The notes beneath the pieces are model-generated. The model saw nothing but the letters and a program-made list of their open reading frames with translations, had not been told where the DNA came from and did not search any database. Below are positions 1-6,743 of a DNA stretch of 64,000 nucleotides, in pieces. The first letter of the stretch is position 1; each line of letters begins with the position of its first letter. The translations under genes were made by a program, and so were the position numbers. This DNA comes from Hyphomonadaceae bacterium UBA7672 (GTDB lineage Bacteria > Pseudomonadota > Alphaproteobacteria > Caulobacterales > Hyphomonadaceae), in assembly GCA_002483135.1 (NCBI GenBank), contig DLHI01000025.1:62001-126000 (forward strand). Reading direction: 5' to 3'.

Positions 1-784
1 CGCCATCGATCATCGCCGGGATGTCCAGACCATCGACAGTCTCAACCTGCAGCGTGTCAGCCGACTGCATCGAGACCTCCGGCCGATTTCTCCATTCGGA
101 TACGAATGACGTCCATGCAAACTCGAGGGCGGACCAGGTCGACCCAAGTTCAAGCCGCGCCACCTGCATTCGCTGGTTTCTTGCCAAAGGCCCGACGAGG
201 GCGCCCACGACATTCCCGGGCGGAAAATGACCTTTTGCATGCTGCAGATCCGCCCCAAAGGAAGTGGCAAGGTGCATGCTGCGGACACCACCAAGCGCAA
301 CACCGGTGTCCTGCATGGCTCGACCCAGTTCGCCACGGCGCACGTCCTCGCGGACCTGGGCAAGCTGCGCAGGAACGCCGGCGATCATGGCGCAGAAGAA
401 GTGCATGCCGTCGATTCTGCCCGCAGGCAGTATCCGCGGGGCAGGGGAACCGAGCACCGACCACAGCACGCGTTCCCAGGGCTGACCGCCGTGAAGCCAC
501 TTGGTCAGGAGATTCATCGTTCCCCCTGGCAGCAGCAGTAACTGCGACGTCCGGCGTCCCAGCGTGTCGAGCACCGACCGGTGCGTGCCATCGCCACCCC
601 AGACGATGATGAGGTCGGGCTGCTCTTCCTGAAGCCATTTCAGCTGTTCGGCGCTATTGTCGTGGTCGAATTCGACGATCTCGGCATGGTCGAGACTCAC
701 CCCGCTCAGCGCGTGCCGCATACGGTCCACACCGCTTGCGCCCACGCTTCCAGCCCTGCAGTTGACGAGTGAGATTACCTTCAT
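1..784 (-). CDS. Diacylglycerol/lipid kinase-family protein (3' end outside window)
   Basis: Translating the minus strand from the ATG at 784 gives an open frame to the window edge (about 261 residues). It begins MKVISLVNCRAGS and carries the DAGK catalytic-domain nucleotide-binding motif GGDGT near residue 64, followed by LPGGTMNLLTKW, the usual PGGTxNxxA-like segment of DgkB/YegS lipid kinases. Such enzymes phosphorylate diacylglycerol or a related lipid with ATP at the membrane. The C-terminal part lies outside the window, so length and exact substrate cannot be judged. It is divergent from the metallophosphoesterase gene, with an FNR/FixK-type box in the shared intergenic region. The motif makes the family call secure; the substrate is inferred. 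Confidence 0.8.
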   Translation of the reverse strand, partial: MKVISLVNCRAGSVGASGVDRMRHALSGVSLDHAEIVEFDHDNSAEQLKWLQEEQPDLIIVWGGDGTHRSVLDTLGRRTSQLLLLPGGTMNLLTKWLHGGQPWERVLWSVLGSPAPRILPAGRIDGMHFFCAMIAGVPAQLAQVREDVRRGELGRAMQDTGVALGGVRSMHLATSFGADLQHAKGHFPPGNVVGALVGPLARNQRMQVARLELGSTWSALEFAWTSFVSEWRNRPEVSMQSADTLQVETVDGLDIPAMIDG

Positions 785-829
785 GAATCCGCCCTTCATT
801 CACATCCTATCAGGTGCGGATGAAAGGTC

Positions 830-843
830 TTGATGCGGGTCAA
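830..843. promoter_or_regulatory. FNR/FixK-type box in divergent intergenic region
   Basis: The sequence TTGATGCGGGTCAA matches the FNR/Anr/FixK consensus TTGAT-N4-ATCAA at nine of ten conserved positions. It sits between the divergent lipid-kinase and metallophosphoesterase starts. Neither side has a good -10 at the ideal class II distance, so which gene it controls is unclear. Confidence 0.6.
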
Positions 844-921
844 TCGGTGGCGAACCGCTACAGTGTCCTGTAAGTTGAAAGCGGGATCCAACGTCAGGCC
901 GGCTATTGTGAGGAGTCGCCA

Positions 922-1800
922 ATGTCGCAGGATGCGGCAAAGCCAGACGCCGTGAAACTCGTTCACGTTTCGGATATTCACTTTGGCGCAGCAAATCCTG
1001 CGGCGCTCGATGCGTTCAAAGAGTACGTCGCGCAGTCGCGGCCCGACGCGGTCCTCGTTGCAGGCGACATCACGCAGAACGGCCGACAGCGCGAATTTCG
1101 TGCAGCCCGCTCCTGGATGGAAAGTCTCGGCGTCCCATGCATTGTCGCGCCCGGCAATCATGACACGCCAGCTCTGCACCTGCCGCTTCATCTGCACAGG
1201 CGCTTTGCCTCGCCATTCGAATTCTACCGACGGCATATGGACGGGTTTGATTGCGTCGGCCGGATCGTCGAGTTCGGCGATGGCCTCGTCCGGATCGCGG
1301 CGATCAACTCGGCGCGTGGTGTTCAAGGCAGGCTGAACTGGGCCGATGGCGTCATCGATCTCGAAGACCTGGATACAGCGCTCCGGCAGCTGGCTGGTGG
1401 ACGTGAAGACGCCTGGCGCATCCTGATCTGTCATCATCCCTTGCGGGAGCCAGGGCACTCCCGCATCTCGGTGGATACCCGCCGCGGCGCGCATGCTCTG
1501 ACGCGCTGTGCAGCGGCGCATGTTGACGCAATCCTGACAGGGCACGTCCACGACGCCTTCGCGCATCCTCTGCACGCACCGCGGCGGCACATGGTTCAGA
1601 TGGGCTCGGGTACGCTTTCTACGCGCCTTCGCGCTACTCACCCGAGCTTCTGCCTTGTGACGATCGACCGGGAGCATATCGAGCAGGAGATCATCACCAT
1701 AGGGCCGCAACGCCTTGAGGTTCACCGGAACTACGACTCTCGCACGCACCAGCCTGAGGCTCTTTTCCAGCATCCTGCGCCGCGCATTTCTGCAAGCTAA
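922..1800 (+). CDS. Calcineurin-like metallophosphoesterase
   Basis: This 292-residue protein shows the ordered metal-ligand motifs of the calcineurin-like superfamily: DIHFG near residue 18, GDIT near 50, GNHD near 79, HHP near 171 and GHVH near 211. Those motifs bind a dinuclear metal centre that hydrolyses phosphomono- or diesters. The ATG follows an AGGAG ribosome-binding site. No signal peptide is seen, so it is probably cytoplasmic. It is divergent from a lipid kinase-like gene and shares an FNR-type box with it, which fits a role in phospholipid or cyclic-nucleotide turnover. The family is clear but the substrate is unknown. Confidence 0.88.
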   Translation: MSQDAAKPDAVKLVHVSDIHFGAANPAALDAFKEYVAQSRPDAVLVAGDITQNGRQREFRAARSWMESLGVPCIVAPGNHDTPALHLPLHLHRRFASPFEFYRRHMDGFDCVGRIVEFGDGLVRIAAINSARGVQGRLNWADGVIDLEDLDTALRQLAGGREDAWRILICHHPLREPGHSRISVDTRRGAHALTRCAAAHVDAILTGHVHDAFAHPLHAPRRHMVQMGSGTLSTRLRATHPSFCLVTIDREHIEQEIITIGPQRLEVHRNYDSRTHQPEALFQHPAPRISAS

Positions 1801-1934
1801 GCGCGCGACCAGGAGCCCCCAGCGCAATGCGCACAACAGATCGCCCCGCTGCCTTGACTGGATCGGGAGGAGATATTCGGCCACCCAACACGGTTGCATG
1901 TTGAGCCTATCGGCTAGTGCAATGACCAACTGTT

Positions 1935-1975
1935 TTGACGGGGGTCAAGAGACCGGCGCGCGCAAGCGTTACAAG
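1935..1975 (+). promoter_or_regulatory. FNR/FixK-dependent class II promoter candidate
   Basis: TTGACGGGGGTCAA (1935-1948) is a near-perfect FNR/FixK box. A -10-like TACAAG starts at 1970, about 28.5 bases from the box centre, which is the spacing expected of a class II FNR promoter. The predicted transcript start (near 1982) leaves about 30 bases of leader before the ATG at 2014. The rest of 1801-2013 shows nothing else. Confidence 0.6.
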
Positions 1976-2013
1976 CCCTCTCAGTATGAAGCCTTGGCGA
2001 GCGAGCAACCATC

Positions 2014-2337
2014 ATGACCGACAAAGTGACCAAGCGGCTGCAAACCGACCTGAGCGAGGGCTATGACGACGTGGTTCGTGGCCTGGCGCGCATGACAAAG
2101 CACCTGGGTGCGGATGCCGGTGACGCCGTCTCCAAGTCCGCGACAACCTTCGTACATGCTGCCGCAGCGCTCGCTGAGGAGATGAGGAAGCAATCAGTCG
2201 TTCTCGCAAAGAAAGCCGGCAAGGAGATGCAGGAGCATCCCGTGGCGACAGCCACGATTGCCGCCGCCGCTGTTGGCTTGCTCGGCTATGCAGTCACCCA
2301 CCGCCGCAAGCCGAAGAAGACGTCAGTCGCCAAGTAA
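2014..2337 (+). CDS. DUF883/ElaB-YqjD-like membrane-anchored protein
   Basis: The 107-residue product has a charged, helical N-terminal part (about 1-70), then one hydrophobic segment (about 74-94) and a short basic tail ending in RRKPKKTSVAK. This is the layout of the ElaB/YqjD/YgaM (DUF883) family: a soluble helix carried on a C-terminal membrane anchor. E. coli members associate with ribosomes and accumulate in stationary phase. An FNR/FixK-type promoter lies just upstream, suggesting induction under low oxygen. The role in this organism is inferred from family resemblance and architecture. Confidence 0.7.
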   Translation: MTDKVTKRLQTDLSEGYDDVVRGLARMTKHLGADAGDAVSKSATTFVHAAAALAEEMRKQSVVLAKKAGKEMQEHPVATATIAAAAVGLLGYAVTHRRKPKKTSVAK

Positions 2338-2486
2338 TTGGCGCTGGCATCCGTGGAGGCTGGTCGTGGCAGGTGCGGGACCGGATGGTTCCGTCTTGTT
2401 GCGACACGGTTGCCTGCGCTGTCGACATTGGGACCAGATGGCCAGCAGCCTTATCTACTCAGAAGGTCGGCTCCCGTTGGACCCGG

Positions 2487-2876
2487 TTAAGCGCCTTGCC
2501 GGGTCTGAATGCTCTGAAGGTATGCAAGAATCTCGGTAATCTGCGCAGCGTTGAAGCGGAAATCCGGCATGTTCGGATGACCGACCAGAACGCCTTGGGC
2601 AAACGCCTCCGGAAGCCCCGTGACCGGATACCGCTCGGCCAGTGTGCGCAATGGAGGGGCGCTCAAGTCCCGGCTCGTGTCGCTGCTTCGAACCGCATGG
2701 CAGCTGACGCACTGTAATTCAACAATCCGTCGTCCGGCGTCGATCTGCTCAGGGGTGGCGGCTTCAACAAAGACGCGACCGCCATCATGGGTGGGCCCGA
2801 TACGGGCATCAGACAGGCCGGGCGTACAAGCCGCGAGCCAAAGGCCTGAGATCACCGTGATGCTTCTGACGCTCAT
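2487..2876 (-). CDS. Small c-type cytochrome lipoprotein (paralogue 1)
   Basis: The ATG at 2876 gives about 129 residues starting MSVRSITVISGLWLAAC, a short lipoprotein signal with a lipobox cysteine. A class I cytochrome c fold follows, with one haem-binding CVSCH motif and a distal Met candidate in HPNMPDF. It is probably a periplasmic, membrane-tethered electron carrier. Its sequence closely parallels the cytochrome at 13362-13724 (AG-x-CxxCHAV, YP-xx-LxEA, GH-xx-MP, LxYxQS). The ATG lacks a Shine-Dalgarno sequence, and an upstream FNR box is centred about 40.5 bases away, so a leaderless transcript is possible. A longer frame to 3005 exists, but its first 43 residues do not look like a signal peptide and overlap the preceding gene. 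Confidence 0.82.
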   Translation of the reverse strand: MSVRSITVISGLWLAACTPGLSDARIGPTHDGGRVFVEAATPEQIDAGRRIVELQCVSCHAVRSSDTSRDLSAPPLRTLAERYPVTGLPEAFAQGVLVGHPNMPDFRFNAAQITEILAYLQSIQTRQGA

Positions 2877-2881
2877 CAGAC

Positions 2882-2923
2882 CATTCTGGGGCCGGCCGTA
2901 CTTGATGGCTTGACGCAGGTCAG
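2882..2923 (-). promoter_or_regulatory. FNR/FixK box and -10 for the small cytochrome gene
   Basis: On the plus strand 2910-2923 reads TTGACGCAGGTCAG, one base from a perfect FixK-type palindrome. On the minus strand a CAGAAT -10-like hexamer (2888-2883) lies at class II spacing, placing the transcript start at or next to the cytochrome ATG (2876). Confidence 0.55.
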
Positions 2924-2935
2924 TCGAGAGGTGGG

Positions 2936-3823
2936 CTAGGACAATCCCTTGAGTGATTGAGCCACAAGATCCGCCAGATGAACTTCGCTCGTTGGACCGG
3001 GACATGAATCCGTTGAAATGATGCGTGTGGCTCCCGCCTGCAGCAAGCTTTCCACCACTCTCGTGTCACCCAGCATATGCGTGATGAAGATCGTGATGGG
3101 ACCGGCCCCAGACGATCGCAGGATCGCTGTGGCCTTGCGCAGCGTGCCACCCGTTGAGCAGATGTCATCGACAAGCAGGATTGGACGTCCCGCGACGGCC
3201 AGGCCGAATGGAGACTCGATATCCACATCGGCGTCACCGCGTCGGACTTTGCGATAGGTCGCATGATCCAGACCGAGGGGGTCGGCGATGCGCGAGACCC
3301 AGGGGCGGGATTCAATGTCCGGCCCCACCACCAACGTGTCTGGTGACGGTGGAGCCGCGCGCAGGCGTGATACCAGAGCATCCGAGCCAAAAAGATGTAC
3401 GCACTCGCAGTGCGGAAACAAAGTTTCAAGCGACGGCGTGCGGTGCAGATGTGGATCCACGGTGACAATTCGGTCGAAGGCATCATCCAGCAGGCCCGCC
3501 AGCACGCGTTGACTGACGGGCTCGCCGCTCCGGAATGCAATGTCCTGCCGCATGTAGGGCAGGTAGGGAGCCACCAGTACCAGCCGCTCTACGCCATTAC
3601 TCCGCCACGCATCGACAGAGAGCAGCAGTTCCACCAGTCTGGAATTAGGCTGATTGAGCGAGCGATAGACAATCGTTGTTGAAGCGGGGGGCGGAATGCG
3701 CGGCAGGACTTCGCCATCCGGAAATGTATGCACGTCGACGAATGCCAGGGGAACTCGAAGGGCAACCGCCAGCCTTTGCGCCTCAGCGGCCTGGTCGTGA
3801 AATGCATGCAGGATTACACTCAT
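2936..3823 (-). CDS. Ribose-phosphate pyrophosphokinase (PRPP synthetase)-family protein
   Basis: The 295-residue protein resembles PRPP synthetases along its length. It has FPDGE near residue 35, PYLPYMRQD near 86 (canonical PYxxYxRQD, ATP site), a flexible-loop-like YRKVRRGDAD near 190, and the PRPP-binding loop VDDICSTGGTL near 216. The normal reaction is ribose 5-phosphate + ATP to PRPP + AMP. Its start overlaps the stop of the upstream AMP/thymidine phosphorylase gene by four bases (ATGA), so the two are translationally coupled. This pairing suggests a nucleotide-salvage or energy-recovery role rather than housekeeping PRPP supply. Family call is strong; direction of reaction in vivo is unknown. 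Confidence 0.85.
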   Translation of the reverse strand: MSVILHAFHDQAAEAQRLAVALRVPLAFVDVHTFPDGEVLPRIPPPASTTIVYRSLNQPNSRLVELLLSVDAWRSNGVERLVLVAPYLPYMRQDIAFRSGEPVSQRVLAGLLDDAFDRIVTVDPHLHRTPSLETLFPHCECVHLFGSDALVSRLRAAPPSPDTLVVGPDIESRPWVSRIADPLGLDHATYRKVRRGDADVDIESPFGLAVAGRPILLVDDICSTGGTLRKATAILRSSGAGPITIFITHMLGDTRVVESLLQAGATRIISTDSCPGPTSEVHLADLVAQSLKGLS

Positions 3824-5373
3824 CGGCCTGCACTGCTGACACGGAAGCCCGAATCTTCGCCGGCTGCTTCGCAGGCTGCCGCAAAGTCGGAATGATCAAG
3901 CCCATGGATGCGATAGAGGGGCTCGCCCTTGCGGACCATGTCCCCGGACTTCTTTTGCAGGTCAATCCCAGCGCCAGGGTCGTATGGCGCCCCGGCTGTC
4001 CGCGCGATGCGGGCAATGCGAAAGCAGTCAATCTGACTCACGACCCCATCCCGGGGCGCAACTGCTTCGAAAACCAATGATCCAATCGGCGCCGCTCGCG
4101 GGGGAGGGCCCTGAGCGTCGATGATCCGGTCGAACGTCTTGCGGGCTTCGCCGCTTTCGAGCAACTCGCGCGCGCGTTGCTCTCCGCGGCCCCCTGCCAG
4201 AAGCGGATCATGTTCCAGCAGACGGCCGGCAAGCAGGATCGACTTCTCGCGAAGATCAGCCGGCGCGTCTGGCCTCCCATCCAGCACGGCCAACACATCG
4301 CGCGCCTCCAGGGCTGGGCCAACTCCAAATCCAACAGGCTGGGCGCCGTCGGTGATGATGACTTCGGTGAAGAGTCCGAGGCGCGAAGAGACAAACTCAA
4401 ACAGCTTGCGAATGCTCTGTGCGTGAATGTTTGAACGGATCTTTGCCGTCGGCCCCATGGGGATATCGATCAACAGGTTGGTAGAGCCGGCGGCGATCTT
4501 CTTCGAAAGAATCGACGCCACCATCTGCTCTGGCGTGTCAATGGAAAGTGGTCTCTCGATGGAGATGAGTACATCGTCGGCGGGCGACAGGTTGATGTGT
4601 CCGCCCCAGGCGATGCAACCGTTGCAGCGCTCGACCACGTCCAGTATTTCATCTTCGGTGAGCTCGACTCGAGACAGGACTTCCATCGTGTCGGCCGTTC
4701 CGGAAGGCGAGGTAATTGCGCGGGAAGACGTCTTGGGCATGGTGAGTCCGTGCGCCGCCACGATCGGCGTCACGATCATCGTCGTCCGGTTCCCAGGGAT
4801 GCCGCCGATGCAATGCTTGTCGACGATAATCGGCCGGTTCCATTTCAACTGAGCGCCGGCAGCCGCCATGGAGCTGGTCAGCGCAAGCACTTCGCTCGTA
4901 GTCATGAAGCTGGATGTTGCAATCAGGAATGCTGCGACCTCGATATCGGAATAGCGATGAGCGGCAAGATCTTCCACAACGGCGCGGATCTCCTCCTTCG
5001 TCAGCTCTTCACCGCGAATCTTGGCCCGGACTGCGTCAAGACTTGCTGCTGGTGGCGCGATCGAAACATGCGCATGGTCGCCGGGTTTCACGCCCAGTCG
5101 CCGAAGGGCAGGTTGCGGCAACCCGATCTCCCCGGGACCAAGGGCTTCGAGCCCGTCAGAGATCAGTACGTTCGCGACGATCCGGGCGCCGTTGACTCGA
5201 ACCTCGACCTTCCGAAAGCCCGCCAGACGTTCCGGTCTGAGCGCGTGACAGTCACGCGACAGGATCACGACGTTCTCACCCATCGTGTCCAGGCTGACTG
5301 GACGGATCGTTAGCTGCGAGCGACCTTCTGGCGATAGATGACCTGCGGTTGCGCGTGTCCTTTGCTGTGTCAC
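3820..5373 (-). CDS. AMP/thymidine phosphorylase-family protein
   Basis: This 517-residue product belongs to the long thymidine-phosphorylase-like family that includes archaeal AMP phosphorylase: an N-terminal extension of about 85 residues, then the catalytic core with DKHCIGGIPGNRTT near residue 187 and KTSSRAITSPSGTADTME near 216. AMP phosphorylase converts AMP + phosphate to adenine + ribose 1,5-bisphosphate; true thymidine phosphorylases are shorter and lack the extension. The GTG at 5373 follows an AAGGA site. The downstream PRPP synthetase-like gene overlaps by four bases. No RuBisCO or ribose-1,5-bisphosphate isomerase is seen in the window, so product fate is open. Confidence 0.85.
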   Translation of the reverse strand: MTQQRTRATAGHLSPEGRSQLTIRPVSLDTMGENVVILSRDCHALRPERLAGFRKVEVRVNGARIVANVLISDGLEALGPGEIGLPQPALRRLGVKPGDHAHVSIAPPAASLDAVRAKIRGEELTKEEIRAVVEDLAAHRYSDIEVAAFLIATSSFMTTSEVLALTSSMAAAGAQLKWNRPIIVDKHCIGGIPGNRTTMIVTPIVAAHGLTMPKTSSRAITSPSGTADTMEVLSRVELTEDEILDVVERCNGCIAWGGHINLSPADDVLISIERPLSIDTPEQMVASILSKKIAAGSTNLLIDIPMGPTAKIRSNIHAQSIRKLFEFVSSRLGLFTEVIITDGAQPVGFGVGPALEARDVLAVLDGRPDAPADLREKSILLAGRLLEHDPLLAGGRGEQRARELLESGEARKTFDRIIDAQGPPPRAAPIGSLVFEAVAPRDGVVSQIDCFRIARIARTAGAPYDPGAGIDLQKKSGDMVRKGEPLYRIHGLDHSDFAAACEAAGEDSGFRVSSAGR

Positions 5374-5534
5374 ACTGAGCTATCCTTCGTGTGCAGCTCC
5401 ACAGCCGCGAAGCTGAATCGCCAGCGCGCCTCTAAGTCGCGCCAAGGGGGCGGAAACAGCGACTCTGGGGGTGTGCAAGCAAGTATCGCATGGAGGCCCA
5501 GACAATCCCGGCGGTCTTCTTGATGCATATCTGC

Positions 5535-6695
5535 TTACTTTCCCGCCTCGACCAGATCCCCGTCCCGGATCGTGTCGCCGGGGAAGAGGATGACAGCGTC
5601 GCCTTCATTCAGTCCCTCGAGCACGACGCGGTGGTGATCGTCGCCGTCGCCGACAGTGATCTTCCGGAGCTGGCTGCGTCCATCAACCAGTGCAAACACA
5701 GCCCATCCGCCATTATGGCGCACCAGCGCGTCAGTCGGCACCCTCAAGACTCCCGTGGCCTGAAAGACCTGCACGGCGGCGTCGACTTTGTAGCCATGAC
5801 CAAGCCGAGGCGGGCTCCTGGAGTCAGTCAGGTCAATTACGACATTGACTCGCTGCTCCTCGATTCCCAGCGCCGATACCTTCGTTCGGGCATAAGGTTC
5901 GATGAGACGCACGCGTCCCTCGATGGGTTGGACTCCAGCTCCGCTGACAGTCACGCGCGCGCCCTCCGGCATGAGCGCCACGTCCTGAGACAGGAATTCT
6001 CCGACAATCTCCATCTGTGAGGGATCGCCGATCTCCACCAACGGAGTTCCCACCAACACGTCGCCCTCGCTCTCCTGCAGGACACGGAGGACTGTTCCGT
6101 CAATTGGACTTCTGATGGAACGCGACGCCTGCGAGCCGGAGCGATATCCGGCCGCCGCCTCCGCGCGGAGGACATCGGCCTTGCGTGCGGCCACCTCTGC
6201 ATCGGCAGCGGCAAGCGTCCGGTTGACGCGATCGAGGGCGGCCTCAGAAGCGAAGCCAGACGCCGTCAGTTTCGCTGTGCGTTCTTGTTCGCCCCGCGCG
6301 AGGGCAAGGTTAGCCTCTGCGGCGCGGACCGCAGCTCGCGCTGCGTTGACGGCGCTCTGTGCCTCCGCAGCCAGTCGCGCATCCAGCAAGCTCGCAGCTG
6401 GCGCGCTGATCTTCGCGACTACCTGTCCTGCCTTTACCACATCTCCGGGTCTCAGGCTGATCCGCTCAAGGCGGCCGGTCACAGGCGCCGTGACCGAATG
6501 CAGGTCGCGAACTTCAACTCGTGCTTCTTCAATGATATCGCGCGTCACTTCCCCCCGATCGACGAGAGCTGTCTGCACCGGCAGGGGCCGGGGCCACAGC
6601 AACCACGCCATTACAGCTGCGAGCGCCAGTCCCGCGCCTGCCCACACAAGCGTCGCCGTCGAGATCGTGTTCCGCTTTGGAGATGACTGCGCCAT
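5535..6695 (-). CDS. HlyD/MacA-type periplasmic adaptor (membrane fusion) protein
   Basis: The 386-residue protein has one N-terminal membrane segment (about 13-33), then a split biotinyl-lipoyl-like domain (APVTGRLERISLRPGDVVKAG near 70 and IRSPIDGTVLRV near 190) flanking an Ala-rich coiled-coil hairpin (about 105-180), and a C-terminal beta-barrel part. This is the plan of RND/ABC periplasmic adaptors. It follows the ABC ATPase and permease genes, so the three probably form one MacAB- or DevBCA-like exporter. An FNR/FixK-like box lies 35-48 bases upstream of the ATG, overlapping the permease stop. A GAGGCAGG ribosome-binding site precedes the start. The exported substrate is unknown. Confidence 0.87.
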   Translation of the reverse strand: MAQSSPKRNTISTATLVWAGAGLALAAVMAWLLWPRPLPVQTALVDRGEVTRDIIEEARVEVRDLHSVTAPVTGRLERISLRPGDVVKAGQVVAKISAPAASLLDARLAAEAQSAVNAARAAVRAAEANLALARGEQERTAKLTASGFASEAALDRVNRTLAAADAEVAARKADVLRAEAAAGYRSGSQASRSIRSPIDGTVLRVLQESEGDVLVGTPLVEIGDPSQMEIVGEFLSQDVALMPEGARVTVSGAGVQPIEGRVRLIEPYARTKVSALGIEEQRVNVVIDLTDSRSPPRLGHGYKVDAAVQVFQATGVLRVPTDALVRHNGGWAVFALVDGRSQLRKITVGDGDDHHRVVLEGLNEGDAVILFPGDTIRDGDLVEAGK

Positions 6696-6729
6696 GGCGC
6701 CTGCCTCGCAGAGATTACCCCGGTCTGCC

Positions 6730-6743
6730 TTGATGCGGGTCAG
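6730..6743. promoter_or_regulatory. FNR/FixK-like box overlapping the permease stop codon
   Basis: TTGATGCGGGTCAG is identical in 13 of 14 bases to the box at 830-843. It overlaps the end of the ABC permease gene and lies upstream of the adaptor gene. No ideal -10 was found at class II spacing, so an internal promoter is possible rather than shown. Confidence 0.5.

Noticed and set aside
796..1929. 377-codon open frame on the minus strand
   Set aside because: Antisense to the metallophosphoesterase, whose ordered motifs make the plus strand the coding one.
2480..2505. GACCCGG/CCGGGTC hairpin as terminator of the small cytochrome gene
   Set aside because: It lies across the stop codon and has no T tract.
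5520..5533. TTGATGCATATCTG as a fifth FNR-like box upstream of the phosphorylase gene
   Set aside because: One half is good but the other is poor, and it lies 150 bases from the start codon; too weak to call.
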